Origin: Fulvivirga marina
GTDB taxonomy: Bacteria > Bacteroidota > Bacteroidia > Cytophagales > Cyclobacteriaceae
Length of the DNA stretch: 64,000 nt
Direction: 5' to 3'
Assembly (NCBI RefSeq): GCF_016775155.1
Contig: NZ_JAEUGD010000066.1
Coordinates: 408,833 to 472,832, forward strand
Shown here: piece after piece, positions 46,201 through 54,300 of the stretch
Layout of the letters: the number at the start of each line of letters is the position of its first letter
How positions within the stretch are numbered: position 1 is the stretch's first letter
Made by a program: the position numbers and the translations under genes
The notes under the pieces: model-generated
What the model was told of the DNA's origin: nothing
Databases searched by the model: none
The model's input: the letters and a program-made list of their open reading frames with translations, nothing else

Positions 46201-48294
46201 ATTGTCTACCTGAAGGTATGCTTCGCTAACAACAGGATGCTGTTGCAGCACATGTTCTATCTCTCCCGGCTCTATCCGTATTCCACCGATCTTTAACTGG
46301 TCATCAACCCTGCCCAAAAATTCAACATTACCATCGGCTTTCCTCCTGGCGATGTCACCGGTCCTGTATAGCTTATGACTGTCTGCATCAGCAAACGGGT
46401 CTTTAACAAATTTCTCTGCGGTTAGCTCAGGAGAGGCCAGGTAGCCATTGGCTACACCAAGTCCTCCCAGGTAGATCTCACCTTTCATGCCTACGGGAAC
46501 CGGATGCATAGCCTTGTCCAGGATATACACCTTCACATTAGGCACTGGCTTTCCAATAGGTATTTTAGTAGGTTGATTTTCCCTTTCCGCCGGCACTTCG
46601 TATACCGTTGAGGAATCCACACCCTCGGTGGGTCCATACACATTCGTGATTTTGACCTGACAATGTGCTTTACTTGTCCAGTCAAGGAAAGGTTTAATAT
46701 TGAGTTGCTCGCCTCCAAAGGCCAACCACTTTAATGTTTGGAGTCCCTGGTAGTCCTCTTGCCCGGCATGCTGCAATACTGGTAAAAAGGCGGTAGGCAC
46801 ACAGTTAATATGTGTTACCTGTTCTTTAGCAATCATATTGGCAATAGCCTCGGGGTCATAGCTGCCGGCAGGGCTGATCACCACTGTACCGCCTGCCATT
46901 AAAGGGGCTATCATATTTTTTATAGAGGCATCAAATCCAAAGGGTACCATCAATAGCACATTGGAAGAGGTTTCCATTTGATAGCGCTCTATATACCAGT
47001 GGCACAGGTTAGATAGTGAACCGTAATTCACCATCACTCCCTTTCGCTTACCGGTAGACCCTGAGGTGTAAATGATATAAGCCAGATCATCAGCTTTATA
47101 GCCTGCATTAAAGTCTTCCGCTGATTCTTCCAACTGGCCAAGCTGATAGTCGAGCACAAAAGCCGGCTTATCAAACCCAGTGATGTTAAACATATAGGTA
47201 GAGTCCAGAAGCAATACTTTCAGGTCAGTTTCTTCAAATATATTCCTGGTATGATCTGCCATGTGAGCAGCGTCTATTGGCACATAGATGGCACCCAGTT
47301 TGAGTATACTCATCAACCCTATGATCATTCGCTCCGAACGGTCCACCATGAGACCTACGGCATCTCCTTGCCTCACTCCCATTTCATCATGCAGATGCCT
47401 TGCCAGTTGATTTGACTTTGCACTCAGTTCACCATAGGTTACTTTGTTTTCATTATAGACTATCGCCTGAGTTTCCGGATGCTCAATTGCCTGAGCCTCG
47501 AACAATTCTACCAGACTTTTATGGCTTGCTGAATCGGTGATCTTTCCATTAAAACCCGTGAGTACCTGTTCCCTTTCTTCTGCGGTCAGGTAGTCACTTT
47601 CTGCCAGACGCACTGTAGGAGTGCTGAGTTTATCCATCAGGGTTTCCAGGTGCCCTTTTATATGCTCAACAAAATACTTGTCAAAACCTTCGGTATTATA
47701 GCTTACTGTCAGTTCAAGTGATGCATCCTTACGGGCAACCTGTATGATCAGGTCATACCTGGCTGTATCTTCTGATTCCAGGTGAATGCCATCGTAGGTC
47801 AGCAAAACATTGGTTGCATATACAGGAGCCTCATCGGAATCATCCTCTTTCAACAGATTGAGGGGGAAATTCTGATAGGTATATGACTCTTTCACCAGCT
47901 TTTGTACAGCCACAAGGTGTTCTTCCCATGACTGTTCCTCTCCTATAGTCATCGCCATCGGGACATAATCCACGAGGCGTTTCTTATCCTTTTGAGACTG
48001 AAGCAGTGGTGTATTAATGATAACAGCAGATTGCTCAGTGTACTTGTGCAGCAGGGCACCGGTCACCGCAAGTAAGGACACAAAAATGCCCATATCATTG
48101 CCATTAACCAATTCAAACAGAGGAGCTGTTTTCTCCTTATCAAGCGAAAAGGTCAGGTTTTGCAGCTTCCCGGCACTATCACTGTTGCCTTGCTCCTGTT
48201 TAAAAGCAAAACCATGCTCATGACTGCTGAGAAACTGTTTCCAAAATGCTTTATAAGGGGCATACTTGCTACTTGATAAAAGTACTTTATCCAT
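40249..48294 (-). CDS. NRPS: half-C-A(FkbM MT)-PCP-C-A-PCP-C
   Basis: The 2681-residue enzyme opens with a condensation C-lobe (about 12-245; YKAFWKQFLSS onwards, no HHxxxDG). It continues with A (about 260-700), an inserted FkbM methyltransferase (about 735-1000), the A10 piece (TPNGKVDR), PCP (GGHS), C (HHIISDG), A, PCP (GGHS), and a full C (HHIIYDG) with no A domain after it. The tail reads VEVSTQFNF. The pocket reading is DAKNAGVDS for the first A (not assigned; K239 suggests a polar or acidic side chain) and DLTKIGEIG for the second (Asn-like). Its first module is a close copy of that in the preceding NRPS gene. The terminal C domain must use the A-PCP of the next protein, so precise protein docking is required. 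Confidence 0.93.
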   Translation of the reverse strand: MDKVLLSSSKYAPYKAFWKQFLSSHEHGFAFKQEQGNSDSAGKLQNLTFSLDKEKTAPLFELVNGNDMGIFVSLLAVTGALLHKYTEQSAVIINTPLLQSQKDKKRLVDYVPMAMTIGEEQSWEEHLVAVQKLVKESYTYQNFPLNLLKEDDSDEAPVYATNVLLTYDGIHLESEDTARYDLIIQVARKDASLELTVSYNTEGFDKYFVEHIKGHLETLMDKLSTPTVRLAESDYLTAEEREQVLTGFNGKITDSASHKSLVELFEAQAIEHPETQAIVYNENKVTYGELSAKSNQLARHLHDEMGVRQGDAVGLMVDRSERMIIGLMSILKLGAIYVPIDAAHMADHTRNIFEETDLKVLLLDSTYMFNITGFDKPAFVLDYQLGQLEESAEDFNAGYKADDLAYIIYTSGSTGKRKGVMVNYGSLSNLCHWYIERYQMETSSNVLLMVPFGFDASIKNMIAPLMAGGTVVISPAGSYDPEAIANMIAKEQVTHINCVPTAFLPVLQHAGQEDYQGLQTLKWLAFGGEQLNIKPFLDWTSKAHCQVKITNVYGPTEGVDSSTVYEVPAERENQPTKIPIGKPVPNVKVYILDKAMHPVPVGMKGEIYLGGLGVANGYLASPELTAEKFVKDPFADADSHKLYRTGDIARRKADGNVEFLGRVDDQLKIGGIRIEPGEIEHVLQQHPVVSEAYLQVDNAGEEKSLTGVLKLDKHRTYPIFKIIDLLKANPDLLSSLYKFPNGLIGFHINKTETDFIYNEVFGDQCYIRHGIRMNHGDVIFDVGANIGMFSMFAALHFQDVNVYAFEPMPEVYHVLKANASIYSPNIHVHNVGISNEEGTATFTYYPNNTALSGRYGDEADDKRILRTTLINQLEQEGSAVDGSHINDVIDARIKGEEIQCKLTSISHVIRKNNIKKIDYLKVDVERSELNVLEGIDDEHWPMIKQVVIEVHDVDGRLDTITNLLNKHGFIIHTKEEDLLKGTGLYNLYATRDSENQNTDRQVLEPIQFNHEGLWTSKKELIKSIQSYCRERLPAYMIPSKFEVAEVIPLTPNGKVDRSKLSEYDEVDYEPESNTVLPRNETESTLVSIWERIIGRSPIGIEDDFFELGGHSLTALRITHLIYEEMGANIGLNSIFMYRTIQELAPEVEKSKHSTFQYTLAPEGEEYYDVSHAQKRLWVIHQFKESAAAYHMPAAYSLKDINVEALEQAFATLVERHESLRTTFITVEGEPKQKIHSSAEFNFRIEHTDLRDHTDQDQQIAAITQAVVNEPFDLEKGPLLRARLIQLGSNEYRLIFVMHHIISDGWSVMIMSREIFTLYDAFSQNRENPLPPLRIQYKDYALAQNQALNDTQNNPDREYWLNQFQGEIPVLELPLDKARPTVKTFNGSFVSAVFDPVVSDKLQQMSQQNGTSLFVVLLTLVKTLLHRYTQQEDLVIGTTVAGREHPDLEGQIGFYINMLAIRSQLSGQQPFAEALRHVKQNVVDGLKHQQYPFDKLVDELELKRDPGRSPLFDVLVEFLNFKIDSAEEKSGGSSDQSTIAPEAAPYAVSKYDLSFKFDQSEQGIMAAVEYNTDLFTQERVSQILRHVEELAAHVVDNMELPLEELQYMSREEETLLLEAFNTSTADVANHQPVYQLFDQQAAQNPEAISVVSGDRSLTYQELQESANRLAHYLKSECQIQPNDTVALMLPPDEQMIIAIMAILKSGAAFIPVDVDYPEKRRAFLLADSQAKVLITRSDLMLDMVDVYSGQLFAMDVQLEQLSTEASNPTYTDNLQDLAYVMYTSGSTGTPKGVEIRHENLSNYIMWANGYYFGESSQSPMALFTSLSFDLTLTSIFSSLTRGERLIIFDHKQVDERLKAVFDPNSEVRVVKLTPSHINLLEELGMEKTSIEKVIVGGEELHEKHVRILKALNPAIEIYNEYGPTEATIGCMIKSISDDGEPITIGKPIANTRIYILDHNQRPMPVGVPGEICVAGAGVSSGYWQQPELTGKKFIKNPFKDNSRIYLTGDKGKWMPDGEVVMLGRIDQQVKVRGYRIETGEVEQALLQMDAIGQAAVIPVYSDGENCELASFYTLAEGFEPSSSEVRQKLAEYIPEYMIPAFFVARETLPLTPNGKIDRKALAELSLIEQSEEQEYLAPRTDNERKLVEIWESVLLKDKIGLKDNFFSLGGHSLKAIQIVARIHKVFNVQIAIGDIFVNPVLEDLALKIDSSLKEEYESIPVIAQRDYYDVSYAQKRLWIVSQFDGMESAYNIPNTYIFEGGFDRPAFEKACFALLDRHEILRTTFTQLDEVIKQKVHDSAGYGFEVGYVDLRGEENSLENVQALMREQIKIPFDLEKGPLFSVNLFHLEEDKHLMLFVIHHIIYDGWSMNILIQEVLALYNAFRQDKENPLPALEIQYKDYSYWQREKLTGDNLINHRDYWMSKFSDGAPLLNFETDYPRPEIRKTEGDIVSFTLDKPLVDGINELCKQEEVSLFIFCMAVVNSLFYRYTGQEDIVIGTPISGRDHQDLENQIGFYINNLALRTQFSKEDTFKALLEKAKQVALEAYDHQVYPFDLLVEDLDIEANRSRFPLFDILLLVENSMEPTGQVKSDDFSIEGFNSGYLVSNIDMRIVIQEKDGDISGYVEYNVALFKKETINEFVQRILRVMNEVINDNQVKIYELEVGDKDDEENKVEVSTQFNF
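45295..46092 (-). other. FkbM-family methyltransferase domain inserted in an A domain
   Basis: Within the NRPS starting at 48294, residues about 735-1000 read INKTETDFIYNEVFGDQCYI, VIFDVGANIGMFSMFAALH (SAM site), YAFEPMPEVY, YYPNNTALSGRYG and IDYLKVDVERSELNVLEGI, the FkbM/Methyltransf_21 pattern. FkbM enzymes are O-methyltransferases, so O-methylation of the loaded residue is the first guess. Confidence 0.88.
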
Positions 48295-48310
48295 TCGTTC
48301 AGGAATTTAT

Positions 48311-51300
48311 TTATGGCTTTTTATTAAAATTAAAATCGTAATCGAATACCTCACCGGCCTCTGCTTCACCTTGCTCCTCCTCCTCAGAAAGTAAGATATC
48401 ATTAATTCTTATTTCAGGATTTTCGACGATGTTCTCACAAAGTTTTATGAATCTCTCCATCAATAGCTCAACCGTCTCTTTTCTGAATAAATCTGTATCA
48501 TACATCACTTCAATGTAAATACCACTGGCCTGTTCATACAGATCTATAATGAGATCGTAAATACACACAGTTTCAGCGTGATTGTAAACACTTACCTTCA
48601 ATCCTTCCATTTCTGCTTCTTCACTTTGCGTAAGTCCTTTGTTTTGCAGGGCAAAGACTACATCAAACAGGGACGACCGACTTCTGTCTTTCTTCAGATC
48701 AAGATCATCCATCAAAAGGTCAAGTGGATACATACGGTGCTCATGCGAACCCAGCACCACATCCTTCACATTGCTCAATAGCTCCTCAAAACTATCATCT
48801 CCCTTAAATTTGGTTCTTAATGCCAATGTATTTACATAAAAACCGATCTGACTTTCAAGGTCCATATGATTTCTACCGGCTTCAACCGTACCCACTACAA
48901 TATCTTCCTGTAGTGTGTAGCGATACAGCAGGGCATTGAAACATGATAACAGGGCGGTAAAAAGTCCTGTACCATTTTCCAGGCTTAACTTTTTCAGTCC
49001 TTCCATCACCGGTTGATCCATATGGAATTTCAGGATGTTACCGTTATTGTGCTTCTCTTCAGCTCTCGGAAAATCAGTAGCCAGCTGCAACACAGGAATC
49101 TGTCCTTCAAACTGCTTTTGCCAATAGGCTTTGTGTTCGGCCAGGTTGACACCGCTCAACTCGTTGTTGTGCCATGCAGCGTAATCCTTGTACTGGATTT
49201 TCAAAGGTTCAAAAGGATTTCCTTTACCTTGGTTATGGCTATTGTACAGGGCTAGCACTTCATTGATCAAAAGGCTGACTGACCATCCGTCTGCTATAAT
49301 ATGGTGCAATGTAAAGGACAGGATGTAATCCTCATCTTCTACTTGTAACAGTTTACACCTCAACAAGGGACCATTTTCCAGATCAAAGACTTTTCTTGTC
49401 TCTTCTGATACAGTCTGGCTGATGATAGCTTCTTTTTCTTCGGTATCTCTCAGGTCGATGTACTCTACCGGAATGAAAAAGTCAGGTTTCATTATCTTCT
49501 GCCTGGGCTCCCCTTTCACAGTTATAAAGACTGTTCTGAGAGCTTCGTGCCTTTCCACCAGGGTTTGAAAGGTTCTTTGCAAGGCATCAACATTAAGCTC
49601 ACCAGTTAGTCTGAAATTTCCGTTAATGTTATAACCTATCTGATCCCTGGAGTAATGATCCATTAAGATCCGCTTCTGATTGTAGGAAAGCTCATAGTGC
49701 TCTTGCTCATCAATGGCTTTTATACCTTCATACTGACTTTTCTCTGCCTTGGCTGCCACTTCAGACAATTGCTCCAAAGTTGGGTTACTGAAGATGTCTC
49801 TCAACTCAAGTTTAGCCTTCATTTCTTTGTTGATCCTGGAAATTAGCTGAACTGCCTTGATCGAATGTCCACCAATAGCAAAGAAGTTATCCAGCACGCT
49901 TATACGCTGCTTTCCTAATAGCTCCTCCCAAATAGTTACCATTTGCTCTTCCCAGGTATTTCTTGGAGCGATATAGTTTTCTCCACTTTCTAAAGCTCCT
50001 GCGGCATCAGGGGTCGGTAGCTTAGCTCTGTCAATTTTACCGTTATTGGTCAACGGTAAACTATCCATAACTACAAAGCTTGACGGCACCATGTATTCCG
50101 GTAAAAACTTGTGCAGGTGCTCTCTCATCATTTTTGAAGAGTAAGGCTCTGTACCGTCGATAGTTAAATAGGCCGTCAGGCAGTCAACCCCGGTACTGTC
50201 TTTACCTGCGGTAACTACCACTTCTTTAATTCCTTTATAGTTTAGCAATGCATGTTCAATTTCTCCCAGCTCAATTCGATACCCTCTTATCTTAACTTGC
50301 TGGTCCATTCTCCCCATATACTGTATTTCTCCGCCAGGCAAAAGCATTCCCAAGTCTCCGGAACAGTACAAGGTTTCATCGGCTGTATATGGATTGCTTA
50401 TAAACTTCTTCTTGGTGAGTTCCTCATTATTTAAATAACCTCTGGATACTCCTTTTCCTCCTATAACCAACTCGCCTGTAGTACCTATCGGTTTGAGTTG
50501 ATGGTTCTCATCCATAACGTAAATACTACTGGCCGGTAACGGCTTACCGATATTACTTAACCCTTCTGCTATTTCCTTTTCACCAATTTCTTTGTAGGTC
50601 ACATGTACCGTGGTTTCGGTAATACCATACATATTGATGAGCTTCACCTCTGAATATCGCTGATACCAGTCTTTTAAAGCATTGGGATTCAGCGCTTCTC
50701 CTCCAAATATAACATAACGAAGGAATAAATTCGGTGGATTTTCACGACTTATTATTTGCCGCGCTATATGCTGAAAGAATGATGGAGTTTGGTTAAACAC
50801 GGTGACTTTTTCCTGCTCGAGTATTCGAACTACTTCTTCAGGGTTACCTGCATCTGCCTCGGGCACAATAACCAGTCTGCCACCGTAAAGAAGTGCTCCC
50901 CAGATTTCCCATACAGAAAAATCGAAGGACATGGAATGAAATAAGGTCCAAACATCAGAAGCCGAGAATTCAAACCCAAATGCTTCATTAAATAGCAGCC
51001 TTATTACATTACGGTGTTCTACCATTACACCTTTGGGTTTACCAGTGGACCCTGAGGTGTAAATCACGTAAGCAAGATCATTAGAACGTACTCCATTTTC
51101 CGGATTTTCGGATGAATAAGAAGATATCTCCTCGGAATGATCATTCAGACTGATCATTCCTTTTGTAAGGTCACTTTCCTCCACATTTTCAGTATCGGTC
51201 AACACCACTTTCGAGCCTGTATCCTCCAGCATGTATTTTATTCTATCCTGCGGGTAAGCCGGATCGATAGGCACATAGCCGGCTCCTGATTTTAGGATAC

Positions 51301-54300
51301 CCAATACGCCGGTAAGTGCTTTGGCTGAGCGGCCTGCAACAAGTGCGACCATATCATTGGCTTTTACCTGATGCTCTTCCATGAGGTAATGTGCTAATTG
51401 ATTGGCACGCTCGTTTAACTCTCCATAGGTATATTCATGACCTCCTTCTACCACTGCTATGGCTTCTGGGTTTGCATCAACCTGCTGCTCAAACAACTGA
51501 TGGATGGTTTTGTCATCTGGGTAAGCGATATTGTTCTGCTGATTGTTGCTGAGTAAAATCTGCTCCTTTTCTGATTCGGTCAGGTATTGTATATCCGACA
51601 GCCTTACCTCCGGATTTTCCAGAACACTGACTAGTAATTGTTCAAAGTGGTTCAGCAGCCTATCAATGCGCTCGGCATTAAAGAGGTCTGTATTATACTC
51701 CACTGTCATCAGCAGGCCATCTTCAAATTCAGCAAAGCCAAACGTGAGGTCGAATTTGCTGACCACATAATTATCCAGGTAAGATCCTTTGTTTTGTGCC
51801 CTCAAAGCCGGATCTCCCAATACCCCCTTTTCTCTGACATTTTGCAACACCATGAACACATCAAATAAAGGTGATCTGCTCAGGTCTCGGGAAAGATCCA
51901 GATCTTCAACCAGCTTATCAAATGGATAATCCTGATGGGAGTATGCCTCTAGTGTATCTTGTTTGACCCTTTCTAAAAAGGCTTCAAAACTTTCACCTCC
52001 ATCTACCTTTGTACGCAGAGCCAGGTTATTGAGGTAAAATCCTATCTGGTCTTCAATGTTATTATGACTTCTGCCTGCAATTGGCGTCCCTACAATTAAA
52101 TCATCCTGCCCTGTATAGCGATATAACAAGGTATTGACCAATGCCCTTAGTGTCATAAACATAGTAGCACCATGCTCCTCATTGAAGCTATTAATCTTAT
52201 CGCTGATGTTTTTATTCAGTATCAGGTCTTTAGAGCTACCTCTAAACGTTTTAACCAACGGCCTCGGGTAATCTGTTGGCAGTTCCAGGATGGGCACTTC
52301 GTTTTCAAATCTTCCGGTCCAGTAGGCACGGTGATCATTCATGGCAGTACCTGCTAAAGATTGATGCTGCCAAGCTGCATAATCTTTGTATTGTATGGTC
52401 AACGGTGCCAGTGGATCAGGCTGACTTTTCAGACAGGCCTCATATAAGGTAAATACTTCTTTTTTCAGTACTTCCTGCGACCAACCATCAGAAATGATGT
52501 GATGCATATTGCTAACCAGCAGGTATTTTTGGTCTCCCAGGTTAATCAGCTTAACTCTGAATAGCGGCCCGTTAGCGAGATCAAATGGTGTGTTGATCTC
52601 CCTATCGATCAGCTTCTGAGCCTCCTGTTCAGGCTGCTCTCTTTCAGATAAGTCAATATTTTCAAAGCAGTAACCAGATTCTTCAAAGCTTCTGATTTGC
52701 TGCTTAGGCTCACCGTCCACTGTAATAAACACCGTTCTCAAACTCTCATGGCGCTTAACGATTATTTCCAGTGCTTTTTCCAAAGCCAGTGGATCAATAC
52801 CCTCCTGTGGGTAAACAGCAGGCATGTTGTATGCTACCTGATTTTCTTCAAACTGGTCCAGTATCCACAGACGCTTTTGTGCATAGGATACTTCATAGTA
52901 ATCTTGCTCACCGACTGGCACAATGGTATCGTATTCCTCTTTTCCAGCGGCAGCAATGGCCGTTGCCAATAACCGAACAGTCAGCAATTCAAAGATGGTT
53001 CTAAAGTCAAACTTAACACCAAAATCTTTGTGGATATGATTAATCAGTTGAACTACTTTTAGGGAATTTCCGCCTGCCTTGAAAAAGTCATCATCAACAC
53101 TGATGGTATCTTTATGAAGAATATCCTGCCATATTTTTACGAGTCTTTCTTCCGTTTCATTGGAAGGTGCCACAAAATCCTCATCATGCTGTATCTCAAT
53201 GCCTTCTATTTCCTGTAAGGCTTTCCTGTCCATTTTTCCATTGGGTGTAACAGGAAACTCGTTGACTACCTTGAAATTTGCAGGCACCATATAATCTGGC
53301 AACCGGTCAGCAAGAAACTGCCTGATGTTTTTCACCAGTTCATTATTACTTGTCCATCGGGTACCCTCCTGGTTAAACACCACTGGTTCAGGCAGTACCC
53401 TTGGGGTATCTAACCCTTGCTCATCGCGGGTAGCATAGAGATTATAGAGCCCTGAACCTTTGAGAATATCCTCCTCTTCCATTTTATAGGTAAATCCATG
53501 TTTCTTCAGGAGAGATTCTATCCTTTCAATATGGTCATCGATATCATGAACCTCCAGCACGATCTGCCTGATCTTAGACCAGTCTTCCTCATCGATACCC
53601 AGCAATACATCCAATTCACTACGCTCCACATCAACTTTCAGATAGTCAATGCGGGTGATATTATTTTCTTTAATGATGTCTGAGAGTCTTCTGATCTGAC
53701 ACTTCACCTGTTCTCCATGGATCCTCTCGTCCAGTATCTCCTCTATTTCGGCATCTGACAGGCTAATAGAAGACTGATTGGATTGATTAAACATGGTACG
53801 ACGTAGAATCTCCTTATCACCATGCTCTTCTCCATATCGGCCTGAAAGCGCGGTATTGTTAGGGTAGTAAGTAAATTCTACCTCTCCGTTCTCTTTTGAG
53901 AGCCCCACATTATAGGGGGTTACATCGATATCGTAAAGTGAGGTATTGGTTTCCATCACCTCAAAAACAGGTTTGAGAGGTTCAAATGAGTAAACCTTTA
54001 CATCCTTATAATGCAGTCCGGCAAAAAGTGAGAACATGCCTATATTACCTCCTACATCGAAGATCACATCCCCATCTTTAATTTTAATTCCGTGCCGGAT
54101 ATAAGCATTGTCTCGAAATACTTCATCATAAATGAAGTCTGTTTCTGTCTTATTGAGGTGGGTGATTTGCATCCCGTTGGGCAACAGGTACAGGTTCTTC
54201 AACCTTTCAGGCTGTTTTTTGCGCCATTGGGATATTGCATTGATAGTAAAGGAGGTCTCTCTATCCGGTGTAAATGCGGCAATAAGTCTGCTATCCTGCT

